64,000 nucleotides of DNA from an uncultured Oscillospiraceae bacterium (GCA_934462925.1 CAKSIT010000011.1:36579-100578); one strand, 5' to 3'. Positions 7,519-15,711 are shown, counted from the first letter of the stretch. Program-made: numbers and translations. Notes: a model not told the origin generated them from the letters alone.

Positions 7519-8930
7519 CCCTTATTTTTGACAGCCACCCGTTTCAGTACGAGATAGAGCGGCTTTTCCGCAGCTTCTTCCCGCCGATAAAAATAGCGCT
7601 CTCGCGCGAGCCGAACGACGCGCAGGGTGAATACTGCCTTACCTCGCGCCGCGCGGACGGCGGGAAGCTTCTGCTTAGCGTGCGGCTGTGCGCGGGCGGA
7701 CGGGACATCTCCCGCAGCGAAACCGTCCCCGCCGATACCCCCGAAAAGGAGCAGGAGCGCGCGCTTTCCGTGCTGCTTTACGAGGCGCTGCGCTCTCTTA
7801 CGGGCATTGCGCCGCCGTGGGGCATTCTCACGGGGGTAAGACCCGTCAAGGTGCTGGCTTCTGTAAGCGACGAATACGCCGTGGAAAAGCTGCTTGTGTC
7901 CCCCGAAAAGCTGGCGCTCGCCCGCAGGATAAGCGCGGTGCAAAAGCCCCTTGCAGAGGGCGCAAAGCCGCGCACGTTCAGCCTTTACGTGTCGATACCG
8001 TTCTGCCCGTCGCGGTGCAGCTATTGCAGCTTCATCTCGCACTCAGCAGACCGCGCGCAGGGGCTTATAGACGAGTACCTCGGGCTGCTTGCGCGGGAGC
8101 TTTCCGCAACGGCGGACGCCGCGCGTCAGGCGGGGCTGCTGCTTGATACGGTGTACTTCGGCGGCGGCACGCCCACCGTGCTTTCCGCGCAGCAGCTGGA
8201 GCGGCTGTTCGCGGCGCTCGAATGCTTCGACATGGCGCGCGTGCGCGAATTTACTGTTGAAGCGGGCCGCCCCGACACCATAACGCGCGAAAAGCTGCTT
8301 GCAATAAAACGCGCGGGCGCGCGCCGCATTTCGGTAAACCCGCAGACGATGAACGACAGCGTGCTTGCGGCTATCGGCAGGCGGCACACCGCCGACCGAA
8401 CCCGCGCCGCATACGCCCTCGCGCGGGAGGTGGGCTTCGAGTGCATAAACGCCGACCTTATAGCGGGGCTGCCGACGGACACGCCCGAGAGCTTCCGCGC
8501 AAGCCTTGACGAGGTTGTTGCAATGCGCCCCGAGAATATCACCGTGCATACGCTGTCGCTGAAGCGCGCGGCGGCGCTTTTCCGCGCGGAGGACGCGCAG
8601 GGCGGCGGCGCTTCGCAGATGGTGGACTACGCGCACGCGGCGCTTTCGGCTGCGGGGTACTCGCCCTACTACCTTTACAGGCAGAAGAACACCGCGGACA
8701 ACCGCGAAAATACGGGCTACGCGCTTCGCGGCACGGAAAGCATTTATAATATGTATATCATGGAGGAGCTGCAAACCATTCTCGCGGCGGGCGCGGGCGG
8801 CTCTACAAAGCTTGTTGACGGCGGCAGGATAAAACGCATTGCTAACTTTAAGTACCCTTACGAATATATTGACAGATTCAACAAAGTTATCAACAGCAAG
8901 GAAGATATAATAGGCTTTTTTGACGAATAA
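7515..8930 (+). CDS. hemZ: HemZ-type radical SAM coproporphyrinogen dehydrogenase
   Basis: 471 residues, the usual length for clostridial HemZ. The radical SAM cluster motif is C164-PSR-C168-SY-C171, a CX3CX2C. Family features follow: YFGGGTPT, FTVEAGRPDTIT, RISVNPQTMND, INADLIAGLPTDT and HTLSLKR. HemZ is related to HemN and is annotated as an oxygen-independent coproporphyrinogen III dehydrogenase, although several HemN-like proteins have other roles. An N-terminal 150-residue region precedes the radical SAM domain. Its ATG overlaps the previous stop. Confidence 0.85.
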   Translation: MTLIFDSHPFQYEIERLFRSFFPPIKIALSREPNDAQGEYCLTSRRADGGKLLLSVRLCAGGRDISRSETVPADTPEKEQERALSVLLYEALRSLTGIAPPWGILTGVRPVKVLASVSDEYAVEKLLVSPEKLALARRISAVQKPLAEGAKPRTFSLYVSIPFCPSRCSYCSFISHSADRAQGLIDEYLGLLARELSATADAARQAGLLLDTVYFGGGTPTVLSAQQLERLFAALECFDMARVREFTVEAGRPDTITREKLLAIKRAGARRISVNPQTMNDSVLAAIGRRHTADRTRAAYALAREVGFECINADLIAGLPTDTPESFRASLDEVVAMRPENITVHTLSLKRAAALFRAEDAQGGGASQMVDYAHAALSAAGYSPYYLYRQKNTADNRENTGYALRGTESIYNMYIMEELQTILAAGAGGSTKLVDGGRIKRIANFKYPYEYIDRFNKVINSKEDIIGFFDE

Positions 8931-8963
8931 TTACCTTGGGGCAACATATTCACGCGTAAACGG

Positions 8964-8992
8964 TTGACAAATGTGCATTATTTCGTTATTAT
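8964..8992 (+). promoter_or_regulatory. Sigma-A promoter of the DUF4870 gene
   Basis: TTGACA (8964-8969), 17-bp spacer, TATTAT (8987-8992). It implies a leader of about 70 nt before ATG 9070. Confidence 0.8.
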
Positions 8993-9069
8993 TTATAGTA
9001 GCGGAATGTGGCTCCGCTGAAAGGGCGCTGCCCTGTCACACAAAAAACTTTTACACTCCGGAGGTCATT

Positions 9070-9339
9070 ATGGACGCAAAAACAACAGGTATCGTTGCAT
9101 ACCTCACATGGATTGGCTGGCTTATAGCTTTCTTCGCAGGCGACAAGGAGGGCGCAAAGTTCCATCTCAATCAGGCGCTTGTTCTGGCTATCGCATTTAT
9201 CATTTGCGGTATCGTTCCTTTCGTCGGCTGGGTTGCTGAGATTTTCGTTATCGTATGCTGGTTCATCGGCTTTATCGGCGCGATTAACGGCGAGGAGAAC
9301 GAAATCCCCCTGCTTGGCAAGATAAAGATTATCAAGTAA
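9070..9339 (+). CDS. DUF4870-type small membrane protein
   Basis: 89 residues. The start is ATG 9070, set by GGAGG at 9059-9063; the longer frame upstream has no ribosome-binding site. Three hydrophobic segments (about 7-24, 33-54, 56-76) with the motif GDKEGAKFHLNQALVLAI between the first two, typical of DUF4870/Tic20-like small membrane proteins, whose function is unknown. It is monocistronic: own promoter, own terminator. Confidence 0.8.
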   Translation: MDAKTTGIVAYLTWIGWLIAFFAGDKEGAKFHLNQALVLAIAFIICGIVPFVGWVAEIFVIVCWFIGFIGAINGEENEIPLLGKIKIIK

Positions 9340-9353
9340 TCACACAAAGCAAA

Positions 9354-9384
9354 AGACCGCCGCGCAATGCACGGCGGTCTTTGC
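9354..9384. terminator. Bidirectional terminator
   Basis: AGACCGCCG (9354-9362) pairs with CGGCGGTCT (9372-9380). T-rich sequence is present on both sides, so it can end both the DUF4870 gene and the small minus-strand ORF at 9399. Confidence 0.8.
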
Positions 9385-9398
9385 GTGTGAACGCTGGG

Positions 9399-9488
9399 TC
9401 ATATAAGCTCCAGCAGCCCGTAAACCAGTATCACGCTCAGCGAAAGCGCAATTATTACCCTGTCGAATACCTTGCATACTTCTTTCAT
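9399..9488 (-). CDS. Candidate 29-residue single-TM membrane peptide
   Basis: ATG at 9488 follows AAAGGAG (9498-9504) at good spacing; an in-frame ATG at 9494 would be too close. The peptide is a short charged start (MKEVCKVFDR) and one hydrophobic helix (VIIALSLSVILVYGLLELI), then stop. Convergent with the DUF4870 gene and sharing its terminator. The ribosome site, clean TM helix and positive-inside charge argue for a real small protein, but no homologue is known to me. Confidence 0.5.
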   Translation of the reverse strand: MKEVCKVFDRVIIALSLSVILVYGLLELI

Positions 9489-9643
9489 TTTCATTTCTCC
9501 TTTACAGCGCCGTTTCCCGGCTGAGCTTATTGTAGCATATTCGCGCGGGGTTTGGCGGGATTTTTCGATACACTTTTATAATTGTGCCGCATACAGCGCA
9601 ATTAAGCATACTGCGGGGCGATTACCCCGCGCGGGAGGTTCTC

Positions 9644-10069
9644 ATGGCTTTTACAGACGAAGAAAAGAACGCGATATACGCGGTGGAGCAGGCGTGCTTT
9701 GCGGACTGCTGGACGCGCGAAATGCTGTTCGAGGAGCTTGACAGCCCGCTGTGCGCGGTCTGCACGTTCAGCGTGGGCGGAACTGTCGCGGGCTACGCGC
9801 TCGGGCGGGTCGCCGCGGACGAGGCGGAGCTTTTCCGCATTGGCGTGCTGCCGAACGAGCGCAGGCAGGGCGTGGGAATGCGCCTGCTGAAGCAGCTTCA
9901 CGCAGCGCTTGCAGAGCGCGGCGCTGCCGTGTGCTTTCTCGAGGTGAGAAGCCGAAACGCGCCCGCGCGCGCCCTCTACGAAAGGGCGGGCTATGAGCAG
10001 ATAGCCGTAAGGCGCGGCTATTACGGCGACGACGACGCCGTGATAATGAAAATTGCCCTCTCCCCCTAA
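9644..10069 (+). CDS. rimI: RimI-like GNAT N-acetyltransferase
   Basis: 141 residues from ATG 9644, chosen for the Shine-Dalgarno GGGAGG. GNAT motif A is clear: LFRIGVLPNERRQGVGMRLLKQL, followed by FLEVRSRNAPARALYERAGYEQIAVRRGYY, the RimI signature. RimI acetylates the N-terminal alanine of ribosomal protein S18. The gene stands alone rather than with tsaB/tsaE. A GCGGGG/CCCCGC hairpin (9613-9630) lies directly before the ribosome site and could affect translation. Confidence 0.85.
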   Translation: MAFTDEEKNAIYAVEQACFADCWTREMLFEELDSPLCAVCTFSVGGTVAGYALGRVAADEAELFRIGVLPNERRQGVGMRLLKQLHAALAERGAAVCFLEVRSRNAPARALYERAGYEQIAVRRGYYGDDDAVIMKIALSP

Positions 10070-10106
10070 CAAAGCCCCGAATGCTATTGACACGGGGCTT
10101 TGTTTT
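10070..10106 (+). terminator. Terminator of rimI
   Basis: CAAAGCCCCG (10070-10079) pairs with CGGGGCTTTG (10093-10102), followed by TTTG. Its loop contains the -35 box of the next promoter. Confidence 0.85.
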
Positions 10107-10116
10107 GTGGTAAAAT
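10087..10116 (+). promoter_or_regulatory. Promoter of the VWA/PP2C/SseB operon, nested in a terminator
   Basis: TTGACA (10087-10092), 18-bp spacer, TAAAAT (10111-10116). The -35 sits in the rimI terminator loop and the spacer holds its 3' arm, so end of one unit and start of the next share bases. Confidence 0.75.
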
Positions 10117-10153
10117 GTAAGAAGCGATATCATAGCACAGGAGGGAAAAAACA

Positions 10154-10891
10154 ATGTCAGATATACCCGTAAATCCTTTTGACGACGCCGAGGAAATTGC
10201 CAAGAAATCAATGGTGCTGTTTTTCCTCATAGACTGCTCGGGCAGCATGGGCGGCAGCAAAATAGGCACGGTAAACGCCGTTATGGAGGAGCTTATCCCC
10301 GAAATACGCGGCATAGGCGGCGCTGACGCGGACATTAAGCTTGCGGTGCTTAAGTTCTCGGGCGGCAGCGAGTGGATGTACAGCGAGCCTGTCTCGGTGG
10401 ACGAGTTTGAGTGGAAGCCAATCGACGCGGAGAACGTAACCGACCTCGGCAGCGCGTTCACGGAGCTTGCCGCAAAGCTCTCGCGCAGCGAATTTATGAA
10501 GTCGCCGTCGCTCTCCTTTGCGCCCGTAATGATACTGATGTCCGACGGATACCCCACGGACAACTTTGAAAAGGGTCTGGCGGAGCTTTCCAAGAACCGC
10601 TGGTACGCCGCGGGAATAAAGGCCGCCGTAGCCATCGGCGAGGACGCGGATTTCGATATACTCGCGCGCTTTACGGGCAGCCCCGACAGCGTTGTTACCG
10701 CAAACAACGGCGAGGCGCTTGCAAAGCTCATAAAGTTCGTTGCGGTAACGTCTTCGCAGATAGGCAGCCGCTCTATGCGACTTGCGGAGTCCGAGGAGGA
10801 TATGCGCACAAAGCAGCAGTCCGCCGCGGAGCAGATACGCGAGTTTGCGGAAAGCGACGAGATAAACGCTGATATCGAGGCGGGCTGGTAA
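10154..10891 (+). CDS. VWA-domain protein, TerY-like
   Basis: 245 residues. One von Willebrand A domain with the MIDAS motif DCSGS (about residues 27-31), a TD pair near T96-D97 and ILMSDGYPTDN later in the domain. TerY-type proteins of this size are usually encoded with a PP2C phosphatase and a Ser/Thr kinase; here the PP2C gene follows with a one-base overlap (TAATG) but no kinase is seen. Cytoplasmic; probably a metal-dependent protein-binding scaffold in a phosphorylation switch. Confidence 0.85.
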   Translation: MSDIPVNPFDDAEEIAKKSMVLFFLIDCSGSMGGSKIGTVNAVMEELIPEIRGIGGADADIKLAVLKFSGGSEWMYSEPVSVDEFEWKPIDAENVTDLGSAFTELAAKLSRSEFMKSPSLSFAPVMILMSDGYPTDNFEKGLAELSKNRWYAAGIKAAVAIGEDADFDILARFTGSPDSVVTANNGEALAKLIKFVAVTSSQIGSRSMRLAESEEDMRTKQQSAAEQIREFAESDEINADIEAGW

Positions 10892-11751
10892 TGCCGTTTA
10901 AGGGCTACGCAGTTTCGGTAAGGGGCGCTTCTCACGAGGACGCGGGCGAACCCTGTCAGGACAGCGCGCGCGTTTACACAGGCGATGGGCTTGCAATAGC
11001 CGCCGTGTCGGACGGTCACGGCAGCGCAAAGCACTTTCGCAGCGCGGCGGGCAGCGAGATGGCAACGCGAGTGGCAATACGCTCGCTGTGCGACTTCTGC
11101 GAGAAAAACGGCGGGCTTGACGGGCTTTTCGACCCAAGCGGCGCAGGCGTGCGCTTATGCGGCACTACCGCCGAAAGCGCCGACGCCGGTTCGCCCGAAA
11201 ACGCAGCGCGCCGCATTGCGGCAAACATAATCTGCGGGTGGAACAGCGAGATAGCCGCGCACATGGCGTTCGCCCCGCTGAACGATACGGAGCAGAAAAT
11301 AGCGCAGGGCTTCGGCGGTATCCCCGCGGAGGTTATGTACGGCGCTACGCTTATCGCCGCAGCGGTTACGGAGCGCGGCGTTTTCGGGCTTCAGATAGGC
11401 GACGGGTGCTTTAATTCAAGCGAGGGCGGCGTTATGGGCTGCCCTATGCCCGACGACGCAAAGCTCATGGGCAACCTCACCACCTCGCTTTGCGACAGCG
11501 ACGCTATCGGCAGCTTCCGCTGGTTTTACCGCAGCGGCGCGCCCGAGGGCGTTATGCTTTCAAGCGACGGGCTTATAGGCTCGTTCAGAAACGAGAGCGA
11601 CTTTTTAAGCTTCGGCGGGCGCGTTCTCGGCGCTATATCCGACGGCACGGCGGCAAGCCTTGCAGAGCATCTTCGCAGGCGCTCCCGCAGCGGCAGCCGC
11701 GACGACATCTCAATCGCGGCGCTGGTCGCGTACGACAACCGAAAGGAATAA
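10891..11751 (+). CDS. PP2C-family serine/threonine phosphatase
   Basis: 286 residues. VSDGHGSAKHFRSAAGSEMA carries the metal-binding DGHG of PP2C enzymes; an early ExAGEPCQDS motif and a late RSRSGSRDDISIAALV (DD of the fourth motif) complete the active site. It should remove phosphate from Ser/Thr. The ATG overlaps the TAA of the VWA gene and the stop is 5 bp before the SseB-like gene, so the three are one operon. Confidence 0.85.
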   Translation: MPFKGYAVSVRGASHEDAGEPCQDSARVYTGDGLAIAAVSDGHGSAKHFRSAAGSEMATRVAIRSLCDFCEKNGGLDGLFDPSGAGVRLCGTTAESADAGSPENAARRIAANIICGWNSEIAAHMAFAPLNDTEQKIAQGFGGIPAEVMYGATLIAAAVTERGVFGLQIGDGCFNSSEGGVMGCPMPDDAKLMGNLTTSLCDSDAIGSFRWFYRSGAPEGVMLSSDGLIGSFRNESDFLSFGGRVLGAISDGTAASLAEHLRRRSRSGSRDDISIAALVAYDNRKE

Positions 11752-11756
11752 ACAAA

Positions 11757-12560
11757 ATGCACATTAAGAATACAGACGACCTCAGCATGACTAACAGCAA
11801 ACTCATTGAGCTTATCGCAAGCGTAAAGAGCGCCTCCAAGGAGGAGTTCATGCCGATAATGAACGACATAGCGCAGGAAATCGCAATGAACGCCCGCTTC
11901 GTTTCCCCCGTGCGCTTTTCAAAAGAGCCTATTCTCAACGAGAACGGCACGGCGCAGCTCCCCGAGGGTACGACCATATCCTTCGCGCAGCTTGAAAACG
12001 ATAAGGGGCAGAAGTTCTACCCCGTGTTTACAAGCGCAGACGAGCTAATGAAGTGGGAGCAGATGAAGGCGCAGCAGCCGCAGACGCTCACGCTCGGCTT
12101 CGACGACTACGCCTCCATGATACTCGACAGGAACGGCGGCGAGGGCTTCGTTATAAACCCGTTCAGCGACAACCTTATGATAGCGCACGAGGCCGTTGAG
12201 CGCTGGAGGAAGAAGAAGCAGCTGCAGACAAAGGGTCACATTGAGCAGCGGCTATCCCCCGACACAAAGCTCGACATAACCGAACCCAAAGAGCTGCCCA
12301 TGCCCCTTGTAAACGCCGTTACCGAGGCCGCTAAAAAGGACGCCGCAGTAAAGGCGCTCTGGCTTTTGCACATGGAGCATGACGGCAGCAAGTCGCACCT
12401 GCTGGTGGTGGACTTCGACGGCGAGCGCGACAAGGTGTACACCGCCCTCGGCAGCGCCGCAAAGCCGTTTATAGGCGGCATGGACCTTAGCATTATAAGC
12501 GCTGCGGACAGCCTCGGCAGGGACGTTACAAAGAACCGCGCGCCGATATACAAAGCGTAA
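11757..12560 (+). CDS. SseB-like protein
   Basis: 267 residues from ATG 11757 (Shine-Dalgarno AAGGA inside the previous gene's end). The N-terminal part (LPEGTTISFAQLENDKGQKFYPVFTSADELMKW … GFVINPFSD) is the SseB N-terminal domain; the end (KALWLLHMEHDGSKSHLLVVDFDGE) fits SseB C-terminal domains. SseB domains occur with phosphoproteins and effectors but lack a settled activity. In this operon it may be a target or reader of the VWA/PP2C pair. Confidence 0.75.
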   Translation: MHIKNTDDLSMTNSKLIELIASVKSASKEEFMPIMNDIAQEIAMNARFVSPVRFSKEPILNENGTAQLPEGTTISFAQLENDKGQKFYPVFTSADELMKWEQMKAQQPQTLTLGFDDYASMILDRNGGEGFVINPFSDNLMIAHEAVERWRKKKQLQTKGHIEQRLSPDTKLDITEPKELPMPLVNAVTEAAKKDAAVKALWLLHMEHDGSKSHLLVVDFDGERDKVYTALGSAAKPFIGGMDLSIISAADSLGRDVTKNRAPIYKA

Positions 12561-12661
12561 CGAATACCCGTGTAACGGGCAGCAGCAGTTTTCAAGGCAA
12601 TTTTAATAATCCGCGGGGCATTTTTTCGGATTTTTTCTATTGTTGATACAAAGACAAAATA

Positions 12662-12690
12662 TTGACAAGCGTCCGAAAATGATATATAAT
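12662..12690 (+). promoter_or_regulatory. Sigma-A promoter of the receiver protein
   Basis: TTGACA (12662-12667), 17-bp spacer, TATAAT (12685-12690): a full consensus. Confidence 0.85.
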
Positions 12691-12753
12691 ATTTATCATA
12701 GAATGCTGTGAGTATAGCTCACTTTATAAGGAAAATTGGGGAGGAAAGCACAT

Positions 12754-13200
12754 ATGCAGGAAAGAAATACCTTGCTTATTGTCGATGACTTTGAGTTCAA
12801 CCGCCTTATGCTCGGCGACACGTTCAGCGAGTATGCCGTGGTAGAGGCTGAAAACGGCGAGCGCGCCATTGCCGAATACGAGCAGCACAAGGGCGAAATA
12901 TGCGCTGTTCTTCTCGACATAATGATGCCTGTAATGGACGGCTTCGGCGTGCTGGAATACTTTGTAAAGAACAACTACATAGACGACATTCCCGTGTTTA
13001 TTATAAGCGCGGACACGTCGGACAAGTCGCTTTCGCGCGCGTACGACCTCGGCGCTGCGGACGTTATCGCAAAGCCGTTTAACATACGCTTTGTACGCCG
13101 CCGCATAAACAACATTATCGAGCTTTACAACCAGCGCCGCGAGCTGCGCTCGGTAGTGGACGCGCAGAGCAAGATACTCAGCCTTGACAGCAAAAAGTAA
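12754..13200 (+). CDS. Single-domain response regulator (REC)
   Basis: 148 residues from ATG 12754, set by GGGGAGGAAA. REC residues are present: D11-D12, phospho-acceptor D55 in LLDIMMP, S86 (IISAD), K107 in AKPF. After the domain comes a helix (RRINNIIELYNQRRELRSVVDAQSKIL) like the linker that joins REC to HD-GYP or GGDEF domains, but the protein stops there. It has its own promoter and terminator and no sensor kinase beside it. Confidence 0.85.
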   Translation: MQERNTLLIVDDFEFNRLMLGDTFSEYAVVEAENGERAIAEYEQHKGEICAVLLDIMMPVMDGFGVLEYFVKNNYIDDIPVFIISADTSDKSLSRAYDLGAADVIAKPFNIRFVRRRINNIIELYNQRRELRSVVDAQSKILSLDSKK

Positions 13201-13251
13201 GCGGGCGGGCTTTAAGTCAAGCATTAGGCTACAAACGGGCAGGATTTTTAC

Positions 13252-13294
13252 GGTGCATTTTGGGCAAATCCCCAAAATGCGCCTTTATTTTTGC
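13252..13294 (+). terminator. Terminator of the receiver gene
   Basis: GGTGCATTTTGGG pairs with CCCAAAATGCGCC over a short loop, then TTTATTTTT. Confidence 0.85.
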
Positions 13295-13336
13295 AAGAAT
13301 GCGAAAATGCTCTTGCAAAAAAAATATGGCTATGTT

Positions 13337-13663
13337 ATAATAAACGCAGAGCGTTTATTATAAATTAAAATGCCTTGCGCATACGTTCCCCGTTGGGGAA
13401 CTCCGCGCATATCGGCAAATTATATCATATCCATGCGGATATGATATAATAAACGCAGAGCGTTTATTATAAATTAAAATGCCTTGCGCATACGTTCCCC
13501 GTTGGGGAACTCCGCGCATATCGGCAAATTATATCATATCCATGCGGATATGATATAATAAACGCAGAGCGTTTATTATAAATTAAAATGCCTTGCGCAT
13601 ACGTTCCCCGTTGGGGAACTCCGCGCATATCGGCAAATTATATCATACCCTTGCGGCTATGAT
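13337..13663 (+). repeat. Tandem array of three 109-bp hairpin-rich units
   Basis: Units start at 13337, 13446 and 13555; units 1 and 2 are identical, unit 3 has three substitutions near its end. Each unit holds three inverted repeats: ATAATAAACGC-AGA-GCGTTTATTAT, GTTCCCC-GTT-GGGGAAC, and a 14-bp arm pair ATTATATCATATCC/GGATATGATATAAT whose right arm runs into the next unit. A partial fourth start (ATAATGAAAC) follows. It lies between the receiver gene and the aminotransferase gene and codes for nothing. No spacer-like variation, so it is not a CRISPR array. Confidence 0.95.
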
Positions 13664-13742
13664 ATAATGAAACTATGGAAAGGTGCTGCGCCTGCCGCAG
13701 CGGGGTGATTCGCCCTAACATATATTAAAAAGGGGTATGGAT

Positions 13743-15023
13743 ATGCTTTACACACAGATGACCAAGGAACAGCTGAGCGCAGAGAAGCAGAAGCTGGAGA
13801 AAGAGTACGACGCCTATAAGGCAAAGGGACTTAAGCTTGATATGTCCCGCGGCAAGCCCGCGCCCGAGCAGCTGAACCTGTCGCTTGATATGCTGCTGCA
13901 CTGCCTTGACGGCAACTACAAGTCCTCTAACGGCATTGACTGCCGCAACTACGGCGTGCTTGACGGCATTCCCGAGGCTAAGGCGCTCTTTACGAAAATG
14001 CTCGGCGTAAACAACGACGAGATTATCGTAGGCGGCAACTCCTCGCTTCAGCTTATGTACGACACGCTTATCCGCGCAATGCAGCTCGGCGTTCTCGGCA
14101 GCGACAAGCCGTGGTGCAAGTACGAGAGCGTAAAGTTTATCTGCCCCGCGCCCGGCTACGACAGGCACTTCGCTATCTGCGAGGCGCTCGGTATCGAAAT
14201 GATTCCCGTAGCTTATAAGGAAGACGGCCCCGATATGGACGAGGTGGAGCGCCTTGCAGCCTCCGACGAGTCGATAAAGGGTATCTGGTGCGTTCCTATG
14301 TACTCCAACCCCACGGGCATAACATATTCCGACGAGGTTGTAAAGCGCTTTGCAGCACTCAAGCCCGCCGCAAAGGACTTCCGAATTTTCTGGGATAACG
14401 CATACTGCGTTCACCACCTGTCCGACGCCGACCGAGACCACCTGCTGAACATCATCGACGAGTGCAAGAAAGCGGGCAACCCCGACCTCGTGCTGGAGTT
14501 CACCTCCACGTCTAAGATATCGTTCCCCGGCGGCGGTCTTGCGGTAATCGCTGCAAGCAAGGCAAACATCGACTTCATCAAGAGTCAGATGACCTATCAG
14601 ACCATAGGCTTCGACAAGCTCAATCAGCTGCGCCACGCAAAGTATTTCAAGGACTTCAACGGCATTCAGGAGCATATGCGCCACCACGCCGCAATAATCC
14701 AGCCCAAGTTCAACGTTGTGCTTTACGCGCTCGATAAGGAGATAGCTCCCCTCGGCATAGGCAGCTGGAAGAAGCCCAAGGGCGGCTACTTTATAAGCTT
14801 CAACTCGCTTGATGGCTGCGCAAAGCGCATCGTATCCCTCGCTAAGGAAGCGGGCGTTGTAATGACCGGCGCGGGCGCTACCTACCCCTACGGCAAAGAC
14901 CCGCACGACAGCAACATAAGAATAGCGCCGACATTCCCCTCGGTAGAGGAACTTAGCACGGCAATGGAGATATTCTGCGTTTGCGTTAAGCTTGCAAGCG
15001 TTGAGAAGCTGCTGGCGGAATAA
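13743..15023 (+). CDS. Fold-type I aminotransferase, Aminotran_MocR/aspartate aminotransferase family
   Basis: 426 residues. The PLP lysine is in TSTSKISFPGGG, with SNPTG (MYSNPTGITY), WDNAYCVHH and the late R of SNIRIAPTFP. The family (PF12897 type) includes aspartate and related aminotransferases, so the likely reaction is amino-group exchange between aspartate and 2-oxoglutarate, but the substrate is not proven. Start: ATG 13743 lies 7 nt after AGGGG (13731-13735); ATG 13737 is only 1 nt away. The promoter region is the 109-bp repeat array. Confidence 0.85.
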   Translation: MLYTQMTKEQLSAEKQKLEKEYDAYKAKGLKLDMSRGKPAPEQLNLSLDMLLHCLDGNYKSSNGIDCRNYGVLDGIPEAKALFTKMLGVNNDEIIVGGNSSLQLMYDTLIRAMQLGVLGSDKPWCKYESVKFICPAPGYDRHFAICEALGIEMIPVAYKEDGPDMDEVERLAASDESIKGIWCVPMYSNPTGITYSDEVVKRFAALKPAAKDFRIFWDNAYCVHHLSDADRDHLLNIIDECKKAGNPDLVLEFTSTSKISFPGGGLAVIAASKANIDFIKSQMTYQTIGFDKLNQLRHAKYFKDFNGIQEHMRHHAAIIQPKFNVVLYALDKEIAPLGIGSWKKPKGGYFISFNSLDGCAKRIVSLAKEAGVVMTGAGATYPYGKDPHDSNIRIAPTFPSVEELSTAMEIFCVCVKLASVEKLLAE

Positions 15024-15040
15024 TTCATAATATCTGATAA

Positions 15041-15074
15041 AGGGCGCTCGCCAAAGTGGGAGCGCCCTTTTTTG
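15041..15074. terminator. Terminator between convergent genes
   Basis: AGGGCGCTC / GAGCGCCCT stem with a 10-nt loop and a T6 run on the plus strand. Confidence 0.9.
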
Positions 15075-15081
15075 TATACCG

Positions 15082-15402
15082 TCACTCCACGTCAAGGTCC
15101 TCCAGCAGGCGGGAAACCTCGCTCATGCCGCGAAGCCTTATCCCATCGCGCAGCAGGCGCGCGTCCGCGGGGTTTATCTGCGTTACGGGGGTGGAGTAAA
15201 CCGCGGCGGGTTCGTCGTCGCCCTCGCGGAAAAGCGCCACCCTGCCGTCGTACTCCTTTATGATGAAATACGCGGCGGTGTCGCTTACAAGCTCCTGCGC
15301 CTGCGCCAGCACGTCGGAGCATTCGCCCGCGGCGTACGCTGCGCCCGCGCCGATTATTGCAAGCGCCGCAAGAGAGCCTGTCAGCTTTCCGTAAAAACTC
15401 AT
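15082..15402 (-). CDS. BofC C-terminal-domain-like small exported protein
   Basis: 106 residues. Hydrophobic N-terminus (LTGSLAALAIIGAGAAYAAG), a signal peptide or anchor, then YFIIKEYDGRVALFREGDDEPAAVYSTPVTQINPADARLLRDGIRL. This block is common in short clostridial proteins related to the C-terminal domain of BofC, a forespore protein that in Bacillus controls SpoIVB. Start supported by AAGGAGG. The link to sporulation is an inference helped by the nearby spoVA genes. Confidence 0.65.
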   Translation of the reverse strand: MSFYGKLTGSLAALAIIGAGAAYAAGECSDVLAQAQELVSDTAAYFIIKEYDGRVALFREGDDEPAAVYSTPVTQINPADARLLRDGIRLRGMSEVSRLLEDLDVE

Positions 15403-15636
15403 GTTGCGTTCCTCCTTTTCTAAGGCATGACAGCTTAAAACTGCCTGTTTGTATTGTTGCCGACAAATCCTGCATTATTCCGTATTCGGCAAAGGCTGCG
15501 GGCTTTTTGCCCATTTTTTGCGCGCGTAATCGGGGGATTTTTGTTTATTCCGCAGAAAAATACTGACATCAGCAAAAATGCGCAACACCAAAGCAACAGT
15601 TTGTCCCTTTTGGTACATCAAGGCGCATATTGTCCA

Positions 15637-15665
15637 TTGAAAAAAACCGCGCGCTGTCGTATAAT
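15637..15665 (+). promoter_or_regulatory. Sigma-A promoter of the acyltransferase/ACP/KS operon
   Basis: TTGAAA (15637-15642), 17-bp spacer, TATAAT (15660-15665), leader of about 40 nt to the TTG start at 15712. The rest of the gap 15403-15636 shows no gene. Confidence 0.8.
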
Positions 15666-15711
15666 GTTTTCGGGTGGGAAAATCCGCCCGACTGTAAAAG
15701 GAGAGTGTGCT

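Noticed and set aside
13337..13663. CRISPR-like periodicity
   Set aside because: The units are 109 bp and nearly identical throughout, with no variable spacers and no cas genes in the window.
13725..15095. 456-codon open frame antisense to the aminotransferase
   Set aside because: It is the complement shadow of a well-supported GC-rich gene and has no family match or ribosome site.
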